NCBI GenBank assembly: GCA_041690995.1
Contig: JBEPVM010000013.1
Coordinates: forward strand, 1 to 34,327
DNA: 34,327 nucleotides
Source: UBA4722 sp041690995
GTDB lineage: Bacteria > Pseudomonadota > Gammaproteobacteria > DSM-16500
Reading direction: 5' to 3'
The notes beneath the pieces are model-generated. The model was not told the DNA's origin. It ran no database searches and saw only the letters and a list, made by a program, of their open reading frames with translations. Every line of letters begins with the position of its first letter. The first letter of the stretch is position 1. Positions 15,916-23,019 of this stretch are shown here, one piece after another. Position numbers and translations under genes: made by a program.

Positions 15916-16313
15916 CACAGGCAACATTAGCCAGAATGGCGGATGTGAGTACGCCGACCCTTTCACGTTTTGAAAACGGAGAGAAAGATATTCAGCTTTC
16001 TACCGTGATCAGTATTTTGAACGTGTTGGGGATGAATGATAAACGACATCTTATTTTTTCCGCACAGAATGAATATGATAAACCAAGTCGAATGTGTGTG
16101 ATATTTACAGGACAAGATTCAGATAAAATAATTCAGTGTGCAATAAGTTGGGAAGCACTCCAGGATTATTTTAGATCGGATGGAAGAAAAAATAATTTAA
16201 AAGTGTTTCAAGCGAACCGTGAAAGTATTCAACAGGCAGCGCGGCGAAAATATCTTGCAGGAAATTTTGAGGTGGATGGGTCTATTCTATTAAAATCGAG
16301 TGATTTTGATTGA
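15840..16313 (+). CDS. hipB: HipB-like XRE regulator fused to a DUF1488-like domain
   Basis: 157 residues in two domains. Residues 10-70 are an XRE helix-turn-helix (LTQATLARMADVSTPTLSRF, then ENGEKDIQLSTVISILNVLG), the usual DNA-binding antitoxin of HipA. Residues about 85-155 (RMCVIFTGQDSDKI, CAISWEALQDYF, FQANRESIQQAARRKYLAG, then FEVDGSILLKSSDF) resemble DUF1488, a small domain of unknown function usually found alone. The start overlaps the end of hipA by 76 bases with GGAG just ahead of the ATG, so translation is coupled. It should neutralise HipA and repress the unit. The fused domain is unusual relative to the classic 88-residue HipB. The symbol is given by role and position. Confidence 0.82.
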   Translation: MEWKFFINWPAIVEEARQRRKKQRLTQATLARMADVSTPTLSRFENGEKDIQLSTVISILNVLGMNDKRHLIFSAQNEYDKPSRMCVIFTGQDSDKIIQCAISWEALQDYFRSDGRKNNLKVFQANRESIQQAARRKYLAGNFEVDGSILLKSSDFD

Positions 16314-16378
16314 TTGAGTTGAAGTAAATTTCATTAACTGTGATATATTAAAAACCATTTTTTGAGAGGAGATGGAAT

Positions 16379-16885
16379 ATGTTAAGACAAATTAAAGCAG
16401 AGGAACAAGATAAAAAAAACGAAGAAGAACTATCTATTGATGCCAGTGAATTACTGACTGCTGAAAATATAGAGAAGAGAGACGGGTCAGGACAAAAAAG
16501 AAAGAGAAGTAATAGTGTGGCATCTACGGTATCTTTGGGTTTTTCATTTTATGACAATGATTTAACGCCACCAGAATCGCCGTTAAAACCACGAAAACTA
16601 GATTTAAACGGAGCAGAGGCTGAAGATTTGGGAGAGGAAGAAAAGTTTATAACAGTATCGCCTGCATCATTAAGTCGCTCATCATCAGGAACATTATTTG
16701 CCAGTAGTGAGAAGCAAGGAATAATGCAAGCTAATATATTACCTTCTGAATTACAAGAATTAGCAGAAATGTTAATAAAAAAAACTAAGGAATACCCCGC
16801 AGAATATGCTGATAAGGTGATGGCTATTATAACAGAAGGTCTTGTAGTATGTGATAGGGAGTTAAGTTTACCGACAAATGATTGA
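16379..16885 (+). CDS. Orphan protein with NLS-like and phosphodegron-like motifs, candidate effector
   Basis: 168 residues, no recognised domain, no signal peptide, no membrane segment. Residues 1-115 look disordered and are rich in Glu, Ser and Lys. They contain a basic cluster QKRKRSNS (39-46; preceded by KR at 33-34) like a nuclear localisation signal; DLTPPESPLKPRKLDL (61-76), combining proline-directed phosphosites, a T-P-P-E-S degron-like core and an R-x-L; and a Ser-rich patch SRSSSGT (99-105). Residues 120-160 are predicted helical (PSELQELAEMLIKKTKEYP, then ADKVMAIITEGL). A strong GAGGAGA precedes the ATG. Eukaryote-style short motifs in a Dot/Icm-bearing genome suggest a translocated nuclear effector; this is inference from motifs only. 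Confidence 0.65.
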   Translation: MLRQIKAEEQDKKNEEELSIDASELLTAENIEKRDGSGQKRKRSNSVASTVSLGFSFYDNDLTPPESPLKPRKLDLNGAEAEDLGEEEKFITVSPASLSRSSSGTLFASSEKQGIMQANILPSELQELAEMLIKKTKEYPAEYADKVMAIITEGLVVCDRELSLPTND

Positions 16886-16930
16886 TACTATCGGTTCTTT
16901 TGAAAACAAACAGGCAAACATTTCCTATTT

Positions 16931-17605
16931 TTAGGGTGTCTTAAGTTCATCTTGCTTTCTAGTCCATGGATGAAAATTTTTTATTTTTTGGGGTAGATCA
17001 AATTTAGCTAATTCCGCAGCGCTGAGCGAGGTGTAGTTTCCGTAGGTCAGTACATACCAGTCGCGTCCATTGTGTGGGATTTTCGTTTGTTTGATAGAGA
17101 CTAAATCGTTTAAATTTAATAGTAACTGTTGTTTTTTAAGAGGTGCGAGATAATAGCTGCCCATGAGTTGCAGAGTATATTTTGAGGAAGAGCTATTTAC
17201 AAAAGTATTTGTAAGAGTATCAGATGAAGGAGAGTGGATTTCCTCTAATTTTTCTGGTGTAAGAGCAGGGGGTGCTTTAGACATATTTTCTTGAATTGCA
17301 GCGAGTGCTCTGACTGCGGGTGCATACTGGGCGCGGGCAGCCTTCTTCATCCAAAAAAGACCCGATTCACTGTCTTGTGTAATGCCATAACCATAATAAT
17401 ACATATAACCTACGCCATATTCTGCTTGAGGGATGCCTTCCGCAGCGAGAGGTAGTAATTGATGAAAAGCAGATTTGAAATTGCCAGATGTAAAACTGGC
17501 TTCGCCGTTTTGTAATTGTTGTAGAGTGGATGTTGTTGCACAAGAGGGTAGTAATAGGATGATCATGAATGCGAATAAAAGCGTGATAGTCTCTTTAAAT
17601 TTCAC
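16931..17605 (-). CDS. Sel1-repeat lipoprotein with SPOR-like domain
   Basis: 224 residues. Residues 1-22 are a lipoprotein signal with lipobox LLPSC, so Cys22 should be acylated; the residues after it (ATT) do not include the inner-membrane Asp+2 signal, favouring the outer membrane. Residues 32-100 hold a Sel1/TPR pair (ASFTSGNFKSAFHQLLPLAA, then AEYGVGYMYYYGYGITQD). The C-terminal part (about 140-215; KYTLQLMGSYYLAPLKK, then WYVLTYGNYTSLSAAELA) matches the pattern of a SPOR domain, which binds denuded peptidoglycan at the septum. It overlaps the end of hemB by 11 bases and is probably translationally coupled to it. Role in cell-envelope maintenance is inferred. Confidence 0.85.
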   Translation of the reverse strand: MKFKETITLLFAFMIILLLPSCATTSTLQQLQNGEASFTSGNFKSAFHQLLPLAAEGIPQAEYGVGYMYYYGYGITQDSESGLFWMKKAARAQYAPAVRALAAIQENMSKAPPALTPEKLEEIHSPSSDTLTNTFVNSSSSKYTLQLMGSYYLAPLKKQQLLLNLNDLVSIKQTKIPHNGRDWYVLTYGNYTSLSAAELAKFDLPQKIKNFHPWTRKQDELKTP

Positions 17606-18608
17606 TTTTCAACCACTCCGCAACTTGTTTTGCATAATAAGTTAAGATAGTATCAGCCCCTGCGCGTTTCATAGAAATTAATGATTCCATCACGCTTGCT
17701 TTTTCATCTAGCCATCCGAGTTGAGTGGCTGCCTTGAGCATGGCATATTCACCACTGACTTGATAAACAAAAGTAGGCACCTGAAAAAGTGTCTTAGTTT
17801 GCTGCACAATATCCAGATAAGGCATACCTGGTTTAATCATCACAATATCAGCACCTTCTTGCAAATCCATCGCGACTTCGTGCAATGCTTCGCTTCGATT
17901 GCGTGGGTCTATCTGGTATTGAAATTTATCAGCTTTACCTAAGGCTTGCTTTGAGTCAACTGCCTCGCGAAAAGGGGCATAAAAACTAGAAGCATATTTA
18001 GCTGAATAAGCTAAAATTTGTATTTCAGTAAACCCATTTTTTTCTAATGCATCACGAATAATGCCAATACGCCCATCCATCATGTCAGAGGGTGCAATAA
18101 TATCTACGCCAGCCTCAGCATGTGAAATAGCTTGTTTGGCAAGAATGGCAGCAGTTTCATCGTTAGCGACATAGCCATTTTTATCAAGAACGCCATCTTG
18201 TCCATGGGGTGTATAAGGATCTAAAGCAATGTCGGTGATAATACCGAGTGATGGAAATGATTGTTTTAATTGACGTACAGCAGATTGGACGAGGCCTTCT
18301 GGATGATAAGCTTCTTCAGCCAATAATGTTTTTTTTGCGGAGGAGATCACTGGGAAAAGCGCCATCGCAGGAATACCTAATGTCACTATTTTCTCTGCTT
18401 CTTGCAGTAAAAGATCAAGGCTCATACGTTGTACGCCCGGCATAGAGTGAATAGGTTCAGCACGTTTTTTGCCTTCTAACACAAACACAGGGTAAATTAA
18501 ATCATCCACAGTAAGACGCGTTTCAGCTATTAAGCGTCGCGAAAAAGGTGTATAACGTGTACGGCGTAGACGAGTCTTGGGAAAATGCCGCGGTATTGTG
18601 GGCGTCAT
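17595..18608 (-). CDS. hemB: Delta-aminolevulinic acid dehydratase (porphobilinogen synthase)
   Basis: 337 residues, full length. It condenses two 5-aminolevulinate molecules into porphobilinogen, the second committed step to haem. The two active-site lysines are visible in AYSAKYASSFY and in MIKPGMPYLDI, the latter forming the Schiff base, followed by VYQVSGEYAML. The metal region reads DIALDPYTPHGQDGVL, with Asp in place of the three cysteines of zinc enzymes, so this is the Mg-type seen in Pseudomonas. The N-terminal RLRRTRYTPFSRRLIAET is the usual arm. It leads a two-gene minus-strand unit with the Sel1/SPOR lipoprotein. Confidence 0.97.
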   Translation of the reverse strand: MTPTIPRHFPKTRLRRTRYTPFSRRLIAETRLTVDDLIYPVFVLEGKKRAEPIHSMPGVQRMSLDLLLQEAEKIVTLGIPAMALFPVISSAKKTLLAEEAYHPEGLVQSAVRQLKQSFPSLGIITDIALDPYTPHGQDGVLDKNGYVANDETAAILAKQAISHAEAGVDIIAPSDMMDGRIGIIRDALEKNGFTEIQILAYSAKYASSFYAPFREAVDSKQALGKADKFQYQIDPRNRSEALHEVAMDLQEGADIVMIKPGMPYLDIVQQTKTLFQVPTFVYQVSGEYAMLKAATQLGWLDEKASVMESLISMKRAGADTILTYYAKQVAEWLKSEI

Positions 18609-18667
18609 GGCTTTGATCCAAAAAAAATAATGAGGTATTATACATCTTTTTTGTATAAGTTGGTAAA

Positions 18668-19321
18668 ATGGAAACAGTACATCATTTGATTGATTTTATT
18701 CTACATCTCGATGAGCATCTTATTGCATTCGTAACGGCGTATGGTGTTTGGACTTATGCTTTGCTTTTTTTGATTATTTTTTGTGAAACGGGCATTATTT
18801 TAACGGCTGTTTTGCCTGGAGATTCATTGCTTTTTGCAGCAGGTGCCTTGACCGCGAACGTCTCTACTGTTTTAAATATTCATCTCTTGTTTGTTTTGCT
18901 TGTGATAGCGTCTGTGCTAGGGAATGGGCTTAATTATTATATAGGAAAGTGGTTGGGGCCTAAGATTTTTACCTCAGGTGATTCGCTCTTATTGAGCCAA
19001 AAACATATCAAAAAGGCGCATGTTTTTTTTGAGCGCTATGGCGGAAAAGCGATAGTGATTGCGCGATTTATTCCTATGATTCGTACGTTTACTCCGTTTG
19101 TAGCTGGCATTGGGTATATGTCTTATCGTCAATTTTTTATCTATAGTTTACTAGGGGCTCTGCTATGGATAGGCGTGTTGGTGTATGGCAGCTATTTATT
19201 TGGTAACATCCCTATTGTCAGACAGCATTTTTCGTATGTGATTTTGGCGATTATAGGGTTATCTATTTTGCCTGCTGTAGTTGAGATTGTGCGTAGGAAA
19301 TATTCTGGATTTTTTGGCTAA
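18668..19321 (+). CDS. DedA-family inner-membrane protein
   Basis: 217 residues with four to five hydrophobic segments. DedA (SNARE-associated/VTT) proteins act as polyprenyl-phosphate or phospholipid flippases/transporters and affect envelope integrity and proton-motive force. Signatures: FCETGIILTAVLPGDSLLFA with the conserved Glu and the P-G-D-S motif in the first re-entrant segment; LGNGLNYYIGKWLG; and RFIPMIRTFTPFVAGIGYMS with the conserved Arg and Pro, followed by FIYSLLGALLWIGVLVYGSY. It is divergent from hemB with a 59-base gap and lies 10 bases before aroQ, so they may be cotranscribed. The substrate is not deducible. Confidence 0.92.
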   Translation: METVHHLIDFILHLDEHLIAFVTAYGVWTYALLFLIIFCETGIILTAVLPGDSLLFAAGALTANVSTVLNIHLLFVLLVIASVLGNGLNYYIGKWLGPKIFTSGDSLLLSQKHIKKAHVFFERYGGKAIVIARFIPMIRTFTPFVAGIGYMSYRQFFIYSLLGALLWIGVLVYGSYLFGNIPIVRQHFSYVILAIIGLSILPAVVEIVRRKYSGFFG

Positions 19322-19331
19322 GGTAGTATGA

Positions 19332-19820
19332 ATGGCGACTATTTTGATTTTACAAGGTCCTAATTTGAATTTGCTAGGAATGCGTGAACCCTATTTGTAC
19401 GGGCATACTACCCTCGCCGCGCTTCATTTAAGAATAGTAAAGCTCGCACAAGAATTAGGACACGAAGCGGTCGCTTTTCAGAGTAATGCAGAATTTGCAT
19501 TAATTGACCGCATTCATCAGGATGATTCAGATTTTCTGATTATAAATCCTGCGGCGTTTACTCATACGAGTATTGCATTGCGCGATGCGCTAATTGCCGT
19601 AAACAAGCCATTTGTCGAAGTCCATTTATCTAATATTCATCGTCGTGAAGCATTTCGCCAGATTTCGTATTTTTCTGATATTGCCTTAGGTACTATGACA
19701 GGACTGGGCACAGAAGGATATTTGCTCGCTGTGCGTTATGCTCACCATTATTTAACAAACTTAACAAAACAAAAAGGAGCATATCATTATGGATCTGCAC
19801 AAGATTCGCGAGCTCATTGA
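19332..19820 (+). CDS. aroQ: 3-Dehydroquinate dehydratase, type II
   Basis: 162 residues. It removes water from 3-dehydroquinate in the shikimate pathway. Type II signatures: LQGPNLNLLGMREPYLYGH with the catalytic Tyr, AFQSNAE, NPAAFTHTSIALRDAL, EVHLSNIHRREAFR with the catalytic His, and GLGTEGYLLAV. Most homologues are about 145-150 residues; here a short extra tail (KQKGAYHYGSAQDSRAH) overlaps the start of accB by 32 bases. aroQ-accB-accC is a standard gammaproteobacterial order and supports cotranscription. No missing catalytic residue. Confidence 0.96.
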   Translation: MATILILQGPNLNLLGMREPYLYGHTTLAALHLRIVKLAQELGHEAVAFQSNAEFALIDRIHQDDSDFLIINPAAFTHTSIALRDALIAVNKPFVEVHLSNIHRREAFRQISYFSDIALGTMTGLGTEGYLLAVRYAHHYLTNLTKQKGAYHYGSAQDSRAH

Positions 19821-20229
19821 GCTTGCTCAAGAAAAAGGTATTGCTGAAATTGAAATTTGTGAAGGCAAAGAGTCTGTTCGCATTAGCTTGACGAGTTCCA
19901 CTGTATCAAGTTTACAACCGCAGGCAGTCTCTTCTATTTCTATACCAGTCCCTGCAACTGCAACTAAAACAGAACCCGTAGAAACTATTTCTAATAAACA
20001 TACGGTAAAATCCCCTATGGTGGGAACGGTTTATCTTTCCTCCTCTCCTGATGCGAAAGCATTTGTTCAAGTGGGTCAAACAGTCAAGGCGGGTGATACG
20101 CTTTGTTTAATTGAAGCCATGAAAATGTTTAATCAGATTGAAGCGGATAAATCTGGAGCAATTGCCTCTATTCTTATTGAGACGGGAGTCCCTGTTGAAT
20201 TTAATCAACCTTTATTTGTGATTGAATAA
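19789..20229 (+). CDS. accB: Biotin carboxyl carrier protein of acetyl-CoA carboxylase
   Basis: 146 residues. It carries biotin between the carboxylase (AccC) and the transferase (AccAD) in malonyl-CoA synthesis. The N-terminal helix (MDLHKIRELIELAQEKGIAE) and FxVR-like strand are followed by an Ala/Pro/Thr linker (about 38-70) and the biotinyl domain (72-146), with the biotinylated Lys112 in IEAMKMFNQIEAD. AAGGAG lies 9 bases before the ATG, which is inside aroQ; the overlap implies coupling. The gene stops 17 bases before accC. Confidence 0.97.
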   Translation: MDLHKIRELIELAQEKGIAEIEICEGKESVRISLTSSTVSSLQPQAVSSISIPVPATATKTEPVETISNKHTVKSPMVGTVYLSSSPDAKAFVQVGQTVKAGDTLCLIEAMKMFNQIEADKSGAIASILIETGVPVEFNQPLFVIE

Positions 20230-20246
20230 GATCAAGGAAAAGCTGA

Positions 20247-21587
20247 ATGTTAAATAAAGTTGTGATTGCTAACCGTGGTGAAATTGCACTTCGTATTCTT
20301 CGGGCTTGCAAAGAGCTCGGTATTGGAACGGTTGCGGTGCATTCAGAGGCAGATCGTGAGTTGATGCATGTCCGTTTAGCGGATGAATCCGTTTGTATAG
20401 GACCTGCCCCTGCTGCGGAAAGTTATCTGAGTATTCCTGCTATTATCAGTGCTGCTGAAATTACAGATGCAGAAGCGATTCATCCAGGATATGGGTTTCT
20501 TGCAGAAAATGCCAGTTTTGCTGAACAGGTCGAAAAAAGCGGATTTATTTTTATTGGCCCATCGCCTGATAGCATTCGCCAAATGGGCGATAAAGTAGCG
20601 GCAATTACTGCAATGAAAGCGTTAGGCATTCCTTGCGTTCCAGGTTCGAGTGATCCTATTAATGAGGATGATGAAGCCACACTACGATTAGCACGTGAGA
20701 TTGGCTATCCTGTAATTATTAAAGCGGCGGGCGGTGGCGGTGGTCGCGGCATGCGTGTAGTACACACTGAATCTCACTTATTAAATGCGATTGCGATGAC
20801 ACGAGCAGAAGCGAAAGCGGCTTTTAATAACGATAAAGTGTATATGGAAAAATATTTGCAAACCCCAAGACATATTGAAATTCAAGTATTAGGGGATGGC
20901 AAAGGAAACGCTATTCATTTGGGCGAGCGTGATTGTTCTATTCAGCGATGGCATCAAAAAATTATTGAAGAAGCACCTGCGCCTGGTATCACACAAGAGC
21001 AGCGTGCAGCGATAGGTGAGCGTTGTGCACAAGCCTGTCGTGATATGTCTTATCGTGGTGCAGGAACATTTGAGTTCTTGTATGAAAACAAAGAATTCTT
21101 CTTTATTGAAATGAATACACGTGTTCAGGTAGAACATCCTGTCACTGAAATGGTGACGGGTGTTGATATTGTTAAAGAACAACTTCGAATCGCGGCAGGC
21201 GAAAAGCTTTCTTTCACTCAGTCAGATGTTAAAATAAAAGGCCATGCGATTGAATGCCGCATTAATGCAGAAGATCCGCGTTCTTTTGTTCCATCGCCTG
21301 GTACGATTTCTGATTTTCACGCGCCAGGAGGCCCTGGCATTCGCCTGGATTCACATATTTACAGTGGTTATAAAGTACCGCCTTATTATGATTCGCTCAT
21401 CGCAAAAGTGATTGCGTATGGTGAAGATCGAGAAGTGGCTCTGGCAAGAATGCGGAATGCGCTCGATGAAATGGTGATTGAGGGAATTAAAACGAATTTA
21501 CCCTTGCATCAAGATATTCTGCGCGGTGATACATTTCAGCGCGGCGTTTTGACTATTCATTATTTGGAGCAGTGGTTGAAATTGTAA
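20247..21587 (+). CDS. accC: Biotin carboxylase subunit of acetyl-CoA carboxylase
   Basis: 446 residues. It carboxylates AccB-biotin using ATP and bicarbonate. Features: N-terminal VVIANRGEIALRILRACKEL, HPGYGFLAENA, the glycine-rich ATP loop AAGGGGGRGMRVV, the ATP-grasp core with GERDCSIQRWHQKIIEEAPA, the catalytic region FFIEMNTRVQVEHPVTEMVTG, and AIECRINAEDP. All are complete. It is the last gene of the aroQ-accB-accC unit and is followed directly by an A/T-only inverted repeat likely to serve as terminator. Confidence 0.98.
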   Translation: MLNKVVIANRGEIALRILRACKELGIGTVAVHSEADRELMHVRLADESVCIGPAPAAESYLSIPAIISAAEITDAEAIHPGYGFLAENASFAEQVEKSGFIFIGPSPDSIRQMGDKVAAITAMKALGIPCVPGSSDPINEDDEATLRLAREIGYPVIIKAAGGGGGRGMRVVHTESHLLNAIAMTRAEAKAAFNNDKVYMEKYLQTPRHIEIQVLGDGKGNAIHLGERDCSIQRWHQKIIEEAPAPGITQEQRAAIGERCAQACRDMSYRGAGTFEFLYENKEFFFIEMNTRVQVEHPVTEMVTGVDIVKEQLRIAAGEKLSFTQSDVKIKGHAIECRINAEDPRSFVPSPGTISDFHAPGGPGIRLDSHIYSGYKVPPYYDSLIAKVIAYGEDREVALARMRNALDEMVIEGIKTNLPLHQDILRGDTFQRGVLTIHYLEQWLKL

Positions 21588-21588
21588 C

Positions 21589-21624
21589 TTTTTGTTTTTA
21601 AATAAAAAAAGATAAAAACAAAAA
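21589..21624 (+). terminator. A/T-only hairpin after accC
   Basis: TTTTTGTTTTTA (21589-21600) and TAAAAACAAAAA (21613-21624) are perfect 12-base inverted repeats with a 12-base loop, starting two bases after the accC stop. No GC stem is present, so termination efficiency is uncertain. Confidence 0.5.
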
Positions 21625-21650
21625 ATTTCTCATAAAAAGTTAAACAGTAT

Positions 21651-21680
21651 TTGATCGAACAACGCTCAGTGGTGTATAAT
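21651..21680 (+). promoter_or_regulatory. Sigma-70 promoter of fis, with GC-containing discriminator
   Basis: TTGATC (21651-21656) and a perfect TATAAT (21675-21680) are 18 bases apart. The sequence just after the -10 box is TGCCC. A G/C-rich discriminator is typical of stringently controlled promoters such as those of fis and rRNA. The start would be near 21687, giving a leader of about 55 bases. Confidence 0.65.
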
Positions 21681-21742
21681 TGCCCTTTTTGGTGAGCCAT
21701 AAGTGCTTTTTACTCTATTTTGAATCATTTATTAATGAGAGA

Positions 21743-22060
21743 ATGACAATGACTATGAATACTGCAAATACGATGGAAACAACTGAGGCAGGACAAAAAG
21801 CGCAATCTGCGTTTATTGTTGCCCATAAAAATCAACCGTTGCACGATAGCGTGAGACAAGCGCTTGAAAGCTATTTTTCGCAATTAAAAGGTCAAGTACC
21901 TGCTGATCTTTATGACTTGGTATTGGCTGAAGTGGAAGTGCCTTTATTGGAAGCGGTAATGGAATATACGAAAGGTAATCAATCTCGCGCAGCTATTTTG
22001 CTGGGGTTGAGTCGAGGAACACTGCGTAAGAAATTAAAAATCTATGGAATGTTAGATTAA
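21743..22060 (+). CDS. fis: Fis-family nucleoid-associated DNA-binding protein
   Basis: 105 residues from the ATG at 21743. Fis bends DNA and regulates rRNA, tRNA and, in Legionella relatives, effector genes. The C-terminal helix-turn-helix is clear: YTKGNQSRAAILLGLSRGTL, then RKKLKIYGMLD, close to the end of Escherichia coli Fis. The central ALESYFSQLKG and DLYDLVLAEVEVPLLEAVM form the dimer core. An upstream in-frame TTG at 21680 overlaps the -10 box and cannot be the start; ATGs at 21743, 21749 and 21755 are all possible. dusB, the usual upstream partner, is absent; fis is monocistronic here, bounded by a promoter and a terminator. Confidence 0.92.
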   Translation: MTMTMNTANTMETTEAGQKAQSAFIVAHKNQPLHDSVRQALESYFSQLKGQVPADLYDLVLAEVEVPLLEAVMEYTKGNQSRAAILLGLSRGTLRKKLKIYGMLD

Positions 22061-22089
22061 TTTTCTCTGGTTATTCAGTCTATTTGTTT

Positions 22090-22129
22090 GTCCGTTATTA
22101 GCTCTGTTGATGACGGACTTATTTTTTTA
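22090..22129 (+). terminator. Rho-independent-like terminator after fis
   Basis: GTCCGT (22090-22095) pairs with ACGGAC (22113-22118) and is followed by TTATTTTTTT. The loop is long (17 bases), so this is a moderate call, but the position 30 bases after the fis stop fits. Confidence 0.55.
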
Positions 22130-22233
22130 GTTTATAAATTTCAAATGGTTTTTACTCAACAAATGCTTTAAATCTAGCCTAATTCATTTTATCACGTATA
22201 ATTCCCTAAAAGGGCAGTAGGGGAATTGACGTG

Positions 22234-23019
22234 ATGATGACCATTGATGAAATCGGCTCGAAAGAAAATGTTGCTGTTCTGTCTCCGGAAAATCAGTTAG
22301 GGCAGCAAGATAAATGGATGATGCATGATCCAAAGGCGGGCTTAAACCCACTCGTAGATAGCGCGGCTTATTTGTTTTCTTTGATCGGGCAATTAAAGAA
22401 TTTAAAGTCTTATAGTCAGTTAGATCAATTACAAAAGACATTAATAGCGGAAATCAATCGTTTTCAAGATGCAGCTAAAATCCAAGGGTATCGCTCTGAA
22501 TATAGAGTAGTGAGCCGTTATGCACTGTGTGTCACATTTGATGATATTATCGCGAATACTGCCTGGGGTGGGCAGGGACAGTGGGACCATTATAAGCTAT
22601 TGACTGTATTTAACTCGGAAGTAGTGCAGCAAGAACGGTTCTTTTTAATTCTTGATCGCATCATCAAAGAGCCTGCATTGTATATTGATGTCATGGAGTT
22701 GATGTATCTCTGTCTTAGCCTGGGTTATAAAGGGAATTACCGTTCAACAGAATGGAACCAGCATCAACTCGAAAAAATTACGCATGGATTGTATAAGCGA
22801 ATTTGTGCTTATCGCGGTCATTCGAGTAGAATGCTTTCGCCATTTCCCTTCAAAACAGCGTTGTCTGGAAAAATAACCAAAAAACCTTCTTATGGGTGGG
22901 TGCTTTTTGTCACGGCGAGTATTGTTTTTTTATTATTTATTGGATTGGGTTTTCTATTGGATACTCTATCCGATCAAACTTATCAAGCATTAACCCAGAT
23001 CGGGAAATCAGTTGTATGA
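22234..23019 (+). CDS. icmH: IcmH/DotU-type IV secretion membrane protein
   Basis: 261 residues from the ATG at 22234. IcmH (DotU) pairs with IcmF in the inner membrane and stabilises the Dot/Icm type IVB secretion core; the homologue in type VI systems is TssL. Features: LNPLVDSAAYLFSLIGQLK near residue 40, characteristic of DotU; RYALCVTFDDIIANTAWGG; ERFFLILDRII; LMYLCLSLGYKGNYR; and one C-terminal transmembrane helix (about 222-244, VLFVTASIVFLLFIGLGFLL), the known single-anchor topology. The stop overlaps the icmF start as ATGA. AGGGG precedes the start; GTG at 22231 is an alternative. No other dot/icm or tss genes are in the window. Confidence 0.9.
   Translation: MMTIDEIGSKENVAVLSPENQLGQQDKWMMHDPKAGLNPLVDSAAYLFSLIGQLKNLKSYSQLDQLQKTLIAEINRFQDAAKIQGYRSEYRVVSRYALCVTFDDIIANTAWGGQGQWDHYKLLTVFNSEVVQQERFFLILDRIIKEPALYIDVMELMYLCLSLGYKGNYRSTEWNQHQLEKITHGLYKRICAYRGHSSRMLSPFPFKTALSGKITKKPSYGWVLFVTASIVFLLFIGLGFLLDTLSDQTYQALTQIGKSVV

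Noticed and set aside
20889..21182. 97-residue minus-strand frame inside accC
   Set aside because: Shadow of accC; Cys/Thr-rich nonsense composition and no start signal.
21680..21742. Longer fis start at TTG 21680
   Set aside because: It overlaps the TATAAT box, so it would lie upstream of the transcript start.
22896..23015. Longer in-frame start for icmF
   Set aside because: The extra 40 residues re-read the icmH membrane-helix codons in another frame; the ATGA overlap at 23016 is a far better start.
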